Shown piece by piece: positions 39,844 through 49,754 of a DNA stretch of 64,000 bases. Position 1 is the first letter of the stretch, and each line of letters starts with the position of its first letter. The translations under genes were made by a program, and so were the position numbers. Source of the DNA: Paracoccaceae bacterium (GTDB taxonomy: Bacteria; Pseudomonadota; Alphaproteobacteria; Rhodobacterales; Rhodobacteraceae); assembly GCA_014654775.1 (NCBI GenBank), contig JACVZW010000003.1:1-64000 (forward strand). The letters run 5' to 3'. The notes beneath the pieces are model-generated. The model was not told the origin of the DNA and did not search any database. It saw only the letters and a program-made list of their open reading frames with translations.

Positions 39844-41112
39844 TCATCCCGCCGTGGCGGGTTCCTTTTTCTTCGCGTCGGTATAGACCAGCATCGGCTT
39901 CGCCTCGGCGGCATTCACCGCCTCTTCGTTCACCACGACCTCGGCCACGCTGTCCATGCCCGGCAGTTCGAACATGGTGTCCAGGAGGATATCCTCCATG
40001 ATCGACCGCAGGCCCCGCGCGCCCGTCTTGCGCTTGATCGCGCGCTTGGCGATGGCCGACAGGGCATCCGGCGTGAAGGTGAGCTTCACCCCCTCGATCT
40101 CGAACAGGCGCTGATACTGCTTGACCAGCGCATTCTTCGGCTCGGTCAGGATGGTGACCAGCGCCCCTTCGTCCAGATCGTTCAGCGTGGCGATCACAGG
40201 AAGACGGCCCACGAATTCCGGGATCAGACCGAATTTCAGAAGATCCTCGGGCTCCAACTCCTTGAACAGCTCGCCCGCCCCCCGCGCATCCGGGTCCTTC
40301 ACATCGGCGCCAAAGCCGATCGCGCTGCCCTTGTTGCGCTGCGCGATGATCTTTTCCAAGCCCGCAAAGGCCCCGCCGCAGATGAACAGGATGTTGGTCG
40401 TGTCCACCTGCAAGAATTCCTGCTGCGGATGCTTGCGCCCGCCCTGCGGCGGCACGCTCGCGACAGTGCCTTCCATAATCTTCAAGAGCGCCTGCTGCAC
40501 CCCCTCGCCCGACACGTCGCGCGTGATCGACGGATTGTCCGACTTGCGGGTGATCTTGTCGACCTCGTCGATATAGACGATCCCGCGCTGCGCGCGTTCG
40601 ACGTTGTATTCGCTGGCCTGCAACAGCTTCAGGATGATGTTTTCCACATCCTCGCCGACATAGCCCGCTTCCGTCAGCGTCGTCGCATCCGCCATGGTGA
40701 AGGGCACGTCAAGGATGCGCGCCAAGGTCTGCGCCAGCAGCGTCTTGCCGCAGCCCGTGGGGCCGATCAGCAGGATGTTCGACTTCGACAGTTCGATATC
40801 CGTCTTCGACGAATTGTTCAGCCGCTTGTAATGGTTGTGCACCGCGACGGACAGCACGCGCTTGGCATGGATCTGCCCGATCACGTAATCGTCCAGCACC
40901 TTGCAAATCTCGCGCGGCGTCGGCACCCCTTCCGAGGATTTCAGACCCGAAGTCTTCGTCTCCTCGCGGATGATGTCCATGCACAGCTCGACGCATTCGT
41001 CGCAGATAAAGACCGTCGGCCCCGCGATCAGCTTGCGCACCTCGTGCTGGCTCTTGCCACAGAAGGAACAGTAGAGCGTGTTCTTGCTGTCGCTGCCGGA
41101 GTTGTTCGCCAT
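39844..41112 (-). CDS. clpX: ATP-dependent Clp protease ATP-binding subunit ClpX
   Basis: 422 residues from the ATG at 41112 (AAAGGA upstream). N-terminal zinc-binding domain ([28 protein letters not shown]), Walker [16 protein letters not shown], Walker [11 protein letters not shown], an IGF-type ClpP-contact loop ([10 protein letters not shown]), sensor 2 and the C-terminal D2-small domain ([26 protein letters not shown]). It unfolds proteins for ClpP, encoded 121 bases upstream on the same strand. Confidence 0.97.
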   Translation of the reverse strand: MANNSGSDSKNTLYCSFCGKSQHEVRKLIAGPTVFICDECVELCMDIIREETKTSGLKSSEGVPTPREICKVLDDYVIGQIHAKRVLSVAVHNHYKRLNNSSKTDIELSKSNILLIGPTGCGKTLLAQTLARILDVPFTMADATTLTEAGYVGEDVENIILKLLQASEYNVERAQRGIVYIDEVDKITRKSDNPSITRDVSGEGVQQALLKIMEGTVASVPPQGGRKHPQQEFLQVDTTNILFICGGAFAGLEKIIAQRNKGSAIGFGADVKDPDARGAGELFKELEPEDLLKFGLIPEFVGRLPVIATLNDLDEGALVTILTEPKNALVKQYQRLFEIEGVKLTFTPDALSAIAKRAIKRKTGARGLRSIMEDILLDTMFELPGMDSVAEVVVNEEAVNAAEAKPMLVYTDAKKKEPATAG

Positions 41113-41233
41113 CAGGTCGTCCTTTGCCACGTCCCGGCCCTGCGACCGGACTTGCGTGAAAGTCTAGGCCAAGGCCCGCGCCCCCACAATGCCAAAAAAC
41201 CCCCGGCCGGACAGCCCGCCCGGGGGCGCGTCA

Positions 41234-41866
41234 TCACTTCGCCGGATCGTCCGCCTTGCCGCGGCTTTCGACGATTTCGTCGATCAGACCCCAAGCCTTT
41301 GCATCCTCGGCGGACATGAAATTGTCCCGCTCCAGCGCGGCCTCGACGGTGTCATAGGTATTGCCCGTATGCTTCACGTAGATCTCGTTCAGACGACGCT
41401 TCAGCTTTTCGGTCTCACGCGCATGGATCATGATATCCGTCGCCTGCCCCTGATAGCCGCCCGACGGCTGGTGCACCATCACGCGGGAATTCGGCAGGCT
41501 GAAGCGCATCCCCTTCTCCCCCGCCGTCAAGAGCAGCGACCCCATCGAGGCCGCCTGCCCGATCACAAGGGTGGACACCTTCGGCTTGATGTATTGCATC
41601 GTGTCATAGATCGACAGACCCGATGTCACCACGCCGCCGGGGCTGTTGATATACATGCTGATTTCCTTCGACGGATTCTCCGCCTCAAGGAACAAGAGCT
41701 GCGCACAGATCAGCGACGACATCCCGTCATGCACCGGGCCGGAGAGGAAGATGATCCGCTCCTTCAGCATGCGCGAGAAGATGTCATAGGCCCGCTCGCC
41801 CCGGCTGGTCTGTTCCACGACCATCGGGACAAGGGTGTTCATATAGTGCTCGACCGGATCGCGCAT
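41234..41866 (-). CDS. clpP: ATP-dependent Clp protease proteolytic subunit ClpP
   Basis: 210 residues, complete. Catalytic triad Ser107 (GQAASMGS), His132 (MVHQPSGG) and Asp181 (ERDNFM). The start at 41866 gives the typical Alphaproteobacterial N-terminus [20 protein letters not shown]. It forms the degradation chamber used by ClpX. About 250 bases without another gene lie upstream and probably carry its promoter. Confidence 0.97.
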   Translation of the reverse strand: MRDPVEHYMNTLVPMVVEQTSRGERAYDIFSRMLKERIIFLSGPVHDGMSSLICAQLLFLEAENPSKEISMYINSPGGVVTSGLSIYDTMQYIKPKVSTLVIGQAASMGSLLLTAGEKGMRFSLPNSRVMVHQPSGGYQGQATDIMIHARETEKLKRRLNEIYVKHTGNTYDTVEAALERDNFMSAEDAKAWGLIDEIVESRGKADDPAK

Positions 41867-41987
41867 GGCGGGCTGCCTCTTTCTCGTACAAGGGTCATAA
41901 CGACGGTGTCTTGATGGAGTCTTAGTTGCCTCCCCGGGGGGCTGCAAGGGCAGGTGGTCGAATGGCCCATGGGGCGGGGGCGTCGCA

Positions 41988-42006
41988 GGGGGGCTGTCTG
42001 CCCCCC
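41988..42006. repeat. G/C hairpin in the clpP upstream region
   Basis: GGGGGGC (41988-41994) and GCCCCCC (42000-42006) form a 7-bp stem with loop TGTCT. No T-run. It is an intergenic palindrome between divergent clpP and the photolyase-like gene. Confidence 0.45.
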
Positions 42007-42119
42007 ACGGGCCGCTGCGCGCCCCTCCCCCCGAGGATATTTCAGAACAGATGAAGACCGCAGAAAGACCAGATGTCGCATCCCTTGGCGGCAAGGCCAC
42101 ACCGCCTAGCTTGGCCGCC

Positions 42120-43301
42120 ATGACAGTGCTTCCCCTCCCCCTGCCCGCCACCCGCGCCGCCGCCACCGCGCGCCTTGCCAGCTTCCTGCCGCGCGCCGGG
42201 ATGGCCTATGCCGCGCGCCGGAACGAAGATGTTCCCGGCCACCCCCATGTCTCGGGCCTGTCCCCCTATATCCGCCACCGCCTGCTGACCGAGGCCGAGG
42301 CAATCGACGCCACGCTGCGCGCCCATCCCAACGGGGCCGACAAGTTTCTGGCCGAGCTGTGGTGGCGCACCTACTGGAAGGGCTGGCTGGAACTGCGCCC
42401 CGGCATCTGGTCCGCCTATCGGCAAGGTCTGGCCGAGGCGATGAACCGCCTACAGGTCGAAGGCGGTCTGCGCCAGCGATGGGAAGCCGCCTGCAAAGGC
42501 GAAACGGGCATCGACGGTTTCGACACTTGGGCGCAGGACCTGGCCGCCACGGGCTATCTGCACAACCACGCCCGGATGTGGTTCGCCTCGATCTGGATCT
42601 TCACGCTGCGCCTGCCGTGGGAATTGGGGGCGGATTTCTTCCTGCGCCACCTGATCGATGGCGATCCGGCCTCCAACACCCTGTCATGGCGCTGGGTCGG
42701 GGGCCTGCACACGCCCGGCAAGACCTATGCCGCCACGCCCGACAACATCGCCAAGAACACGGGCGGCCGTTTCCGCCCCAAGGGCCTTGCCCGCGACTGC
42801 CCGCCCCTGCGCATGGTGCCCCACCCTGCCCCGCGTCCCGTCCCGCAAGGCGACGCGATGGCCCCCGGCCTGCCCACCGCGCTCTTGCTGCATGAAGATG
42901 ATCTGGCAGGCGACGGCTTCCCCCATCTGCCCGACGGCACGCCGCTCCTCTTCCTGACCACCACCGCCCGCCGCTCCACCCTCGCCGTCAACCCGCTGGT
43001 CCATGCCTTTGTCGAGGAGGCCGTGGACGACACTGCCCGCCGCCATGGCCAGCCCGACGCGCCCCGCTTCACCGACGAGACGCTGGTCGCCTTGGCCGAC
43101 CATCTGGCCGCGCAGGGCCTGCGCCAGCTTGCAACGCCGTATGCCCCGATCGGCCCCACTGCCGCCGCGCTGCAACGTCTGGCCCCGCTTCTGGATGATC
43201 GCGGCATCCGGCTCGCCCGGCTGATCCGCGACCACGACGCGTCCGCTTGGCCCCATGCAACCCATGGCTTCTTCCGCTTCCGCGAGGCAATGATGGGCTG
43301 A
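42120..43301 (+). CDS. Photolyase/cryptochrome-like FAD-binding protein with apparently permuted domain order
   Basis: 393 residues from the ATG at 42120 (an in-frame ATG at 42051 would add 23). Residues 10-225 match the C-terminal FAD-binding domain of DNA photolyases: [12 protein letters not shown] (45-56), [16 protein letters not shown] (77-92), and [18 protein letters not shown] followed by [19 protein letters not shown] (144-195), the FAD-cradle helices. The usual N-terminal antenna domain is missing at the front. Residues 250-393 instead resemble that alpha/beta domain: alternating strands and helices, YAPIGP (341-346) and the end [12 protein letters not shown] (381-392), which recalls the last helix of the photolyase antenna domain. 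A circular permutation is the simplest reading. Whether it repairs DNA or signals is unknown. Confidence 0.75.
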   Translation: MTVLPLPLPATRAAATARLASFLPRAGMAYAARRNEDVPGHPHVSGLSPYIRHRLLTEAEAIDATLRAHPNGADKFLAELWWRTYWKGWLELRPGIWSAYRQGLAEAMNRLQVEGGLRQRWEAACKGETGIDGFDTWAQDLAATGYLHNHARMWFASIWIFTLRLPWELGADFFLRHLIDGDPASNTLSWRWVGGLHTPGKTYAATPDNIAKNTGGRFRPKGLARDCPPLRMVPHPAPRPVPQGDAMAPGLPTALLLHEDDLAGDGFPHLPDGTPLLFLTTTARRSTLAVNPLVHAFVEEAVDDTARRHGQPDAPRFTDETLVALADHLAAQGLRQLATPYAPIGPTAAALQRLAPLLDDRGIRLARLIRDHDASAWPHATHGFFRFREAMMG

Positions 43302-43317
43302 CCCATCCCGCAACTCC

Positions 43318-43338
43318 GTCCCGGGCCCGACCCGGGAC
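43318..43338. repeat. GTCCCGGG palindrome (dispersed-repeat type)
   Basis: GTCCCGGG (43318-43325) and CCCGGGAC (43331-43338) form a perfect 8-bp dyad with a 5-base centre. It lies 17 bases after the photolyase-like gene and has no T-run. The remainder of 43339-43519 shows no gene I can support. Confidence 0.5.
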
Positions 43339-43519
43339 CTCCCCCCCCCGCGCGGCGATGGTCCCTGCCCCGGAGGCAGCCACCCTCACCTGCGCCCCTG
43401 TCTTCGCGATGCGGTTACCGTACCTCAAGGCGCGCCCTTAACCTTAACGCAAGGTCACCCCGCCGCCCGCTGCGTGCCCACAGTTTGCTGCACAAAAGGC
43501 GGCACAGAACAGGGCACAG

Positions 43520-44128
43520 TCAGCGAAAGGTCCGCGCCGCCAGCAGCACCCGGCTTAACGCGGTCACAAGGCAGAGCGCAGCGAAGCCCCATGCCAGCGG
43601 CGCAAAGGCCCAAGGCAGCAGGCAAAGGATCAGGAAAAATACAATGGTTTCCGTGCCTTCCAGCAAGCCTGCGGTGAAATAGAGCGACTTCTCCCCCCGT
43701 GACCGCGTCTGCATCCCCCGCTTTTCGGCCAGTACGGCATAGCCAAGGAATGTGCTGCCGTTGATGTAGAACGCGGCCAGCAGAAACGCCCCTGCCACCC
43801 CATTCGCCTCAGGGTCCCGCAGCACGAAAGCCATTGGAATCGCGGCATAAAAGACGAAATCGCAGACGATATCCAGATAGCCGCCGAAATCCGTCTTGCC
43901 CCGCGCCCGCGCCACCGCCCCATCCAGCCCATCGGCCACCCGGCTGGCCATCAGAGGCAGCGCCGCCGCCCATCCCGGCCCACCAAGCGCCAGCACCAAA
44001 GCCGCCGCCAGCCCCAGCCCCAGCCCGGTCAGCGTCACGGCATCCGCCGTAACCCCCTTTTCCGCAAGGCTTTTCCCCATCCGCCCCAAGACAGGATCGA
44101 TCACGCCGCGCATCCAGCCATCCAGCAT
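43520..44128 (-). CDS. CDP-alcohol phosphatidyltransferase family membrane protein
   Basis: 202 residues with about five helices. It has the complete family signature at 66-90: DGLDG with AVAR, then the two later Asp (Asp66, Asp69, Asp86, Asp90). It transfers a phosphatidyl group from CDP-diacylglycerol to an alcohol; which alcohol cannot be read from the sequence. It is divergent from the YnjB-type gene. In some bacteria relatives lie beside ynjBCD, as here. Confidence 0.9.
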   Translation of the reverse strand: MLDGWMRGVIDPVLGRMGKSLAEKGVTADAVTLTGLGLGLAAALVLALGGPGWAAALPLMASRVADGLDGAVARARGKTDFGGYLDIVCDFVFYAAIPMAFVLRDPEANGVAGAFLLAAFYINGSTFLGYAVLAEKRGMQTRSRGEKSLYFTAGLLEGTETIVFFLILCLLPWAFAPLAWGFAALCLVTALSRVLLAARTFR

Positions 44129-44233
44129 CCATTCACCTTTCCGTATGCCTGAACAGAAGACTGTTGCCAGCCGCCCCGGGTCCTAGCTATCCCGGAGGAC
44201 GGGCGCAGAACAAGCGCCGCCATGGGAGAGAAC

Positions 44234-45445
44234 ATGCATCGCCGCACCGCCCTGACCCTGCTCGCCAGCCTGCCCGCCTTTGCCGGGTTTTCGACGAAAG
44301 CCCTTGCTGCAGAATGGGATAGCATCCTTTCCGAAGCCAAAGGTCAAACCGTCTACTGGCATGCATGGGGCGGCGACCCCAAGATCAACGATTTCATAAC
44401 CTGGATCGGGGATAAGGCGCAGGAGCGGTACGGAGTCACTCTCGAACATGTCAAACTTGCCGCCACCTCCGACGCCGTCGCCCGCGTTCTGGCCGAACAA
44501 CAGGCCGGGCAGACGGACGGCGGCGCGGTCGACCTCATCTGGATCAATGGTGAAAACTTCGCCGCCATGAAATCGCAGGGGCTTCTTTACGGTCCCTTTA
44601 CCGAAACCCTGCCCAACTGGCCGCTGGTGGATGTGGCCGGTAAACCGGCCACCGTCACCGACTTCACCCTGCCGACCGACGGGTTCGAATCCCCATGGGC
44701 GATGGCGCAACTGGTGTTCGAATACGACACGGCGTGGTTGCAAAACCCGCCGCAAAGCATTGATTTACTTCTGGAATGGTCGATTTCGAACCCCGGTCGC
44801 TTCACCTACCCCCAGCCGCCCGACTATCTGGGTACCACCTTCCTGAAGCAGGTCCTCTATGGCGTGATGGCCGACCCATCAGTCCTGCAATCCCCTGTCG
44901 ATGACGCCAGCTACGCGGCGCAGGTCGCCCCCCTCTGGGCCTATCTCGACCGTCTCCATCCGACACTTTGGCGCGAAGCCAAGGCCTTCCCCCAGAACGA
45001 ACCCGCGCTTGGCCAATTGCTGGCCGATGGCGAAATCGACATCTCCTTCGCCTTCAACCCCGGTCGCGCCAGCGCCGAGATCGCGGCAGGCACCCTGCCC
45101 GACACGGTGCGCACCTTCGTCCTGCAGGGCGGCACGATCGGCAATGCGTCTTTCGTGGCCATCCCCTTCAACGCCGCACATCGCGCGGGCGCCTTGGTCA
45201 TCGCGAACCTGCTCCTCGATCCCGAAGTGCAGGCCCGCGCGCAGGATCCAGCCGTGCTCGGATTCCAGACTGTCCTTGATCTTCAATCGCTTAGCGGCGA
45301 AGATCGCGCAAGGTTCGAGGCGCTGGATCTGGGTGTCGCCACCCTCTCGCCCGCCGATCTGGGCCCTGTCCTCTTGGAACCGCATGCCAGCTGGATGACC
45401 CGTATCGCACAGGATTGGACGGCGCGCTACGGGGTCGCACAGTGA
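44234..45445 (+). CDS. ynjB: ABC transporter substrate-binding protein, YnjB family
   Basis: 403 residues. The start at 44234 follows GGGAGA; a signal peptide (TALTLLASLPAFAGFSTKALA) is visible. The mature protein is of the spermidine/thiamine/iron-like binding fold, with YWHAWGGDPKINDFITWIGD, AVDLIWINGENFAAMKSQGLLYG and DGFESPWAMAQLVFEYD as in YnjB. The ligand is unknown. The permease gene overlaps it by 4 bases. Confidence 0.87.
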   Translation: MHRRTALTLLASLPAFAGFSTKALAAEWDSILSEAKGQTVYWHAWGGDPKINDFITWIGDKAQERYGVTLEHVKLAATSDAVARVLAEQQAGQTDGGAVDLIWINGENFAAMKSQGLLYGPFTETLPNWPLVDVAGKPATVTDFTLPTDGFESPWAMAQLVFEYDTAWLQNPPQSIDLLLEWSISNPGRFTYPQPPDYLGTTFLKQVLYGVMADPSVLQSPVDDASYAAQVAPLWAYLDRLHPTLWREAKAFPQNEPALGQLLADGEIDISFAFNPGRASAEIAAGTLPDTVRTFVLQGGTIGNASFVAIPFNAAHRAGALVIANLLLDPEVQARAQDPAVLGFQTVLDLQSLSGEDRARFEALDLGVATLSPADLGPVLLEPHASWMTRIAQDWTARYGVAQ

Positions 45446-47130
45446 CAGATGCCGGGCGGCGCCGGGGCGGTTTCCTACGCCTGATGCCGCCCCTGACGCT
45501 GGGCCTGATGACGCTGCCGATCGCGGCAGGGTTGGCGGGAACGGCCCTTCCCGCTTTCGGCAATGGCGGCGCCGGGATCGAAAAGCTTTTGGCATGGCCG
45601 GGCCTGCCCAAATCCGTGGCCCTGTCCATCGGCACGGGCCTTGTCTCCACCCTCCTCGCCCTCGCCCTCACCCTCCTGATCCTCGCGGCCTTCGCGGGCA
45701 CCCCGGCCTTCGCCCGCATCCGGCGCGGCCTTGCGCCGCTCCTGTCCGTCCCCCATGCAGCGGCGGCGCTGGGTCTGGCCTTCCTGATCGCCCCCTCCGG
45801 CTGGATCGCCCGCCTCCTGTCGCCCGAACTGACCGGCTGGCAGGTCCCGCCTGACCTTCTGATCCTGAACGATCCTCTGGGCCTCTCCCTCACCCTTGGG
45901 CTTGTGGCGAAGGAGTTGCCCTTCCTCTTGCTGATGGCCCTCGCCGCCCTGCCGCAGATCGACGCGGACCGCCGCCTGACCACGGCGGCGACGCTCGGCT
46001 ATGGCCGGATCGCGGCCTTCACCTTCACCCTCCTGCCCGATCTCTACCGCCAACTGCGGCTGCCCACCTATGCCGTGCTGGCCTATGGGATGACGACCGT
46101 CGACATGGCGCTGATCCTCGGCCCCACACTCCCGCCCACGCTTTCGGCACAGATCACGCTCTGGATGGGCGAGGCGAACCTTACGATGCGCGACACCGCC
46201 GCCGCGGGCGCGGTGCTGCAACTCGTACTTGCGGTATTGGCGATAAGCCTATGGCGCGTCATGGAAATCTTCACAAAACGCGCTCTGATCGCCATCGCCT
46301 TCACCGCCCCACGCCTGGCCTTGATCGACCGTCCCGCCGCTTTCATCGCCCGGCTTGCCGCGCTCTTGATCACTGGCACGCTGGCCTTCGGGCTGGCCGG
46401 GCTTTCGCTCTGGTCCGTGGCGGGCCTGTGGCAGTTCCCCGACGCATGGCCCGAAGAGATCACCCTGCGCACATGGGCCACCGCAGGCCCCTCGCTGCGT
46501 GAGACATCCGCCACCACGCTGATCATCGCAACCGGTGCGACCCTTGCTGCCCTCGCCCTTGCGCTGGCCTGCCTTCAGGCCGAGGCGTCGCTGCACCTGA
46601 CCCCCACCAAACGGGCGCTGGTCCTGCTCTACCTGCCGCTGCTGGTGCCGCAGATCGCCTTCCTGCCCGGACTTCAGATGCTCGCCCTGCCGCTGGGCCT
46701 TGACGGCACGGTGGCGGCGGTCATGGCCATCCACCTCGTCTTCGTGCTGCCCTATGTCTTCCTCTCCCTCTCCGGCCCTTTCCGAGCTTGGGACGGGCGG
46801 ATCGCGACGGCCGCCGCCACGTTGGGCGCGTCGGAGGCGCGCATCTTCTGGCGGCTCCGCCTGCCCATGCTGACCGGTCCGGTCCTGACGGCGGCAGCCG
46901 TGGGCATGGCCGTCTCCATCGGCCAGTACCTGCCCACCCTGATGATCGGCGGCGGGAGGGTAGAAACATTGACAACCGAAGCCGTCGCCCTGTCCTCCGG
47001 CGGAAACCGCCGCCTGATCGGGGCCTATGCCGTGCTGCAACTGCTCCTCCCCGCACTGGCCTTCAGCGCGGCGCTGGCCCTGCCGCTCTGGCTCTGGCGG
47101 GACAGGCGTCTGATGCGGGGCCTCGGATGA
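45442..47130 (+). CDS. ynjC: ABC transporter permease, YnjC family (fused double permease)
   Basis: About 562 residues with some twelve helices in two permease halves. EAA-like loops are at TTAATLGYGRIAAFTFTLLPDLYRQL and TAAATLGASEARIFWRLRLPMLTGP. The preferred start is a GTG at 45442 whose TGA overlaps the ynjB stop; the ATG at 45415 would lie deep inside ynjB. It forms the channel for YnjB/YnjD. Confidence 0.88.
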   Translation: MTDAGRRRGGFLRLMPPLTLGLMTLPIAAGLAGTALPAFGNGGAGIEKLLAWPGLPKSVALSIGTGLVSTLLALALTLLILAAFAGTPAFARIRRGLAPLLSVPHAAAALGLAFLIAPSGWIARLLSPELTGWQVPPDLLILNDPLGLSLTLGLVAKELPFLLLMALAALPQIDADRRLTTAATLGYGRIAAFTFTLLPDLYRQLRLPTYAVLAYGMTTVDMALILGPTLPPTLSAQITLWMGEANLTMRDTAAAGAVLQLVLAVLAISLWRVMEIFTKRALIAIAFTAPRLALIDRPAAFIARLAALLITGTLAFGLAGLSLWSVAGLWQFPDAWPEEITLRTWATAGPSLRETSATTLIIATGATLAALALALACLQAEASLHLTPTKRALVLLYLPLLVPQIAFLPGLQMLALPLGLDGTVAAVMAIHLVFVLPYVFLSLSGPFRAWDGRIATAAATLGASEARIFWRLRLPMLTGPVLTAAAVGMAVSIGQYLPTLMIGGGRVETLTTEAVALSSGGNRRLIGAYAVLQLLLPALAFSAALALPLWLWRDRRLMRGLG

Positions 47131-47786
47131 CCTTGGACCAAGGCCTGATCCTTGATGGGCTGACCATCACGCTGGGCGACCGGCGTCTGGTGGCCCTCTC
47201 CCTTGCGATCCGAGGCGGAGAGGTGGCCACGATCATGGGCGCCTCTGGTTCCGGCAAATCCACGGCGCTTGCCGCGATCACCGGAACCTTGCCGCCAGAG
47301 TTTCGAAGAACTGGCCGCATCCTTCTGAATAGCAAAGACATTTCCGACAGACCGACACGCCTGCGCGGGGTGGGGCTGATGTTTCAAGACCCCGTCCTTT
47401 TTCCCCATCTCTCGGTCGGCGGAAACCTTGCCTTCGCGCTGCCCGCCCATGTGACAGGGCGCAGCGCGCGCCGCTTGCGGATCGACGCAGCGCTCGCCTC
47501 CGCCGGGCTGGAGGGGTTGGCCGATCGTGACCCCGCCACCCTTTCAGGCGGGCAGAAGGCCCGGGTGGCGCTTCTGCGCACGTTGCTGGCGGAACCCAAG
47601 GCGCTGCTGCTGGATGAACCCTTCTCGCGGCTGGATGCCGATCTGCGCGCCCAGATCCGACGCTTCACCTTCGACCGCGCCAAAGCGGCAGGCATCTCCA
47701 CGCTTCTTGTCACCCATGATGTGGAGGATGCCCGTGCGGCAGGCGGGCCCGTCCTGTCGCCCCTCGGCGAAACCTTGCCCCTCTGA
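47127..47786 (+). CDS. ynjD: ABC transporter ATP-binding protein, YnjD family
   Basis: 219 residues, start overlapping the permease stop by 4 bases. Walker A GASGSGKST, Q-loop LMFQDPVLFPHLSVG, signature LSGGQKARVAL, Walker B ALLLDEPFSRLD and switch THD are all present. It completes a full three-component importer with the two upstream genes. Confidence 0.92.
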   Translation: MTLDQGLILDGLTITLGDRRLVALSLAIRGGEVATIMGASGSGKSTALAAITGTLPPEFRRTGRILLNSKDISDRPTRLRGVGLMFQDPVLFPHLSVGGNLAFALPAHVTGRSARRLRIDAALASAGLEGLADRDPATLSGGQKARVALLRTLLAEPKALLLDEPFSRLDADLRAQIRRFTFDRAKAAGISTLLVTHDVEDARAAGGPVLSPLGETLPL

Positions 47787-47854
47787 TGGGTGCCCCTCGC
47801 GCGAAACCGCATCCCGCCCTATCCTGCCCCCAAGCTGACCGTAGAAGGTGCGCC

Positions 47855-48319
47855 ATGTTCCGACCCCTCGCTCTGGTCGTCCTCGCCGTCGTCATGGCAA
47901 GCCCAGCCGCCGCCTGCCGCCTGCCCGCAGGGGCACAGGCTCTGACGCAAGAGACGCTGGCCGCGATCAATGCAGAACGGCAGGCCAAGCGTCTTGCCCC
48001 ACTCGCGCTTGACGCCCGCCTACAGGACGCCGCCCAGTCCCATGCCTGCGACAGCGCCACACGCAACCGCATGGGACATGACGGAAGCGACGGCAGCGCT
48101 CTGGGCGACCGCGCCGCCCGTGTAGGCTACGACTTCCGCGAAATCGCCGAAAACGTGGCGCAGGGCTACCCCTCGCCACAGTCCGTGACGCAAGGCTGGA
48201 TGAACAGCCCGGGTCACCGCCGCAATATCCTGATGCGCGGGGCAAGGGATGCTGGCCTTGGCATCGCCATCGGCGGGGATGGCGACCTGCATTGGGTGCT
48301 GAAGCTTGGCCGAGAATAA
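47855..48319 (+). CDS. CAP/SCP-domain secreted protein
   Basis: 154 residues with an AGAAGG site and a signal peptide (LVVLAVVMASPAAA). CAP domain: LAAINAERQAKRLAPLALD, QDAAQSHACDSATRNRMGHDG (the GH of the metal pocket), AENVAQGYPSPQSVTQGWMNSPGHRRNIL. Bacterial CAP proteins are extracellular; function here is unknown. Probably a separate gene, 68 bases past ynjD. Confidence 0.9.
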   Translation: MFRPLALVVLAVVMASPAAACRLPAGAQALTQETLAAINAERQAKRLAPLALDARLQDAAQSHACDSATRNRMGHDGSDGSALGDRAARVGYDFREIAENVAQGYPSPQSVTQGWMNSPGHRRNILMRGARDAGLGIAIGGDGDLHWVLKLGRE

Positions 48320-48384
48320 GGTGAGATATCCAACACTAGCCATTGAAAATCTTTAATAATACGGATTTCAGCCGCGCGCACTGA

Positions 48385-49701
48385 CTATCGTGCCACAAGC
48401 AGTTCCGCCTTCAACCCACCCAGTGCCGCACTCTCCCCCAGCCGCAATTCGCCACCATGGCTGCGCGCGATGTCGGATGCGATGGACAAGCCCAAGCCCA
48501 CACCGCCGCCCCGGTTCGGGTCACGCGCGGCGTCCAGACGACTGAAGGGTTGCACCGCCTCGGCCCGCCGCGCCGTGGGAATGCCCGGCCCGTCATCCTC
48601 GACCGTAAAGCGCAGCCAGCGTTCGCCCATGGCCACGTTCACCTCCGCCCGGCTGCCATAGCGCAGCGCATTGCTGACAAGGTTTTCCAGCGCGCGCGCC
48701 ATGGCCTGCGGGCGCAGGTGCACCCGTGACAAAGGCCCGTCAATATGCAAGTCGACCTGCTTGCCCAGCCGCGCCGCATTCTCCACCACCCGCCGCACCA
48801 GCACCTCGGGATCGACGGGCTCCACCGCCTCCGTCGCGTCCCCACGCGCGAAAGACAGAAACTCATCCACCAGCCGCTCCATCTCGGCCACATCCGACAG
48901 CAGCGCCCGCGTCTCCTCATCCTCGGGCAGCAGCGACAGGCCCAGCCGCATCCGCGTCAGCGGTGTGCGCAGATCATGGCTGACACCCGACAGCATCAGC
49001 GTGCGCTGTTCGATCTGCCGTTCGATCCGCGCCCGCATGTCAAGGAAGGCATGCCCCGCCGCCCGCACCTCGGTCGCCCCGCGCGGCGCATAGGGGATGA
49101 CCTGCCCCTTGCCAAAAGCCTCGGCCGCAAGGGACAGCCGCGCGATAGGGCGCAACTGATTGGACAAAAAGAGATAGGCGATGATCGTCATGAGGATGGA
49201 GGTCACGATCATCAACACCAGCAACTGATGCGGGTTGGTGGCAGACATGCGCGTCCGGTTCACCGTCACCGCCATATCGCCCCAGCGGGTCGGATGATGC
49301 AGACGCACCATCCCGTCCCCGTCCACCAGATCGACCGGGGCAAGGCGCGGAAAGATCTCACGCAGCGTGCGGATCACCACCCGCCCCGACAGATCAAGCA
49401 ACTCGCTGCGGTCCGCCTCCGGAATGGCATCTTCGGCTGGAAGCGCCACGCGCACCTGCAGCGGCCCCGACACCCGCGCCAATTGCCCCTTCGCCTCTTG
49501 CAACGATCCGGCTTGCTCGGTCAGGGCCAGCAGCAGCCGCAACTCTGCGGCCACCCCGCTTGTCAGCTGTTCCGTCACCCGTTCGAAGTGACGCTGGATG
49601 AAGGTGACGGACACGACCAACTGGATCGTGACGATCGGCACGATCAGGATCAGCGCGGCGCGGCCATATAGGCCGCGGGGCAGGAAAGACTTGCGGGTCA
49701 T
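48385..49701 (-). CDS. Membrane sensor histidine kinase, EnvZ-like
   Basis: 438 residues. Membrane helix near 13-32, periplasmic sensor region, second helix (LLVLMIVTSILMTIIAYLFL), HAMP (SNQLRPIARLSLAAEAFGKG), HisKA with SGVSHDLRTPLTRMRL (His near 240), and HATPase (LENLVSNALRYG, EDDGPGIP, GVGLGLSIASDIARSHGG). The periplasmic portion and H-box resemble EnvZ. The partner response regulator is not adjacent, so it may be elsewhere. Divergent from the MBL-fold gene by 53 bases. Confidence 0.9.
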   Translation of the reverse strand: MTRKSFLPRGLYGRAALILIVPIVTIQLVVSVTFIQRHFERVTEQLTSGVAAELRLLLALTEQAGSLQEAKGQLARVSGPLQVRVALPAEDAIPEADRSELLDLSGRVVIRTLREIFPRLAPVDLVDGDGMVRLHHPTRWGDMAVTVNRTRMSATNPHQLLVLMIVTSILMTIIAYLFLSNQLRPIARLSLAAEAFGKGQVIPYAPRGATEVRAAGHAFLDMRARIERQIEQRTLMLSGVSHDLRTPLTRMRLGLSLLPEDEETRALLSDVAEMERLVDEFLSFARGDATEAVEPVDPEVLVRRVVENAARLGKQVDLHIDGPLSRVHLRPQAMARALENLVSNALRYGSRAEVNVAMGERWLRFTVEDDGPGIPTARRAEAVQPFSRLDAARDPNRGGGVGLGLSIASDIARSHGGELRLGESAALGGLKAELLVAR

Positions 49702-49754
49702 GGGACCAGAGCCTAGCCTGCCCCCCGCCCCGAGGGAAGAGGAGGCCCCTGCCC

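Noticed and set aside
43474-43682. Two overlapping small frames between the photolyase-like and phosphatidyltransferase genes
   Set aside because: Both run into the opposite-strand phosphatidyltransferase gene and look like chance frames.
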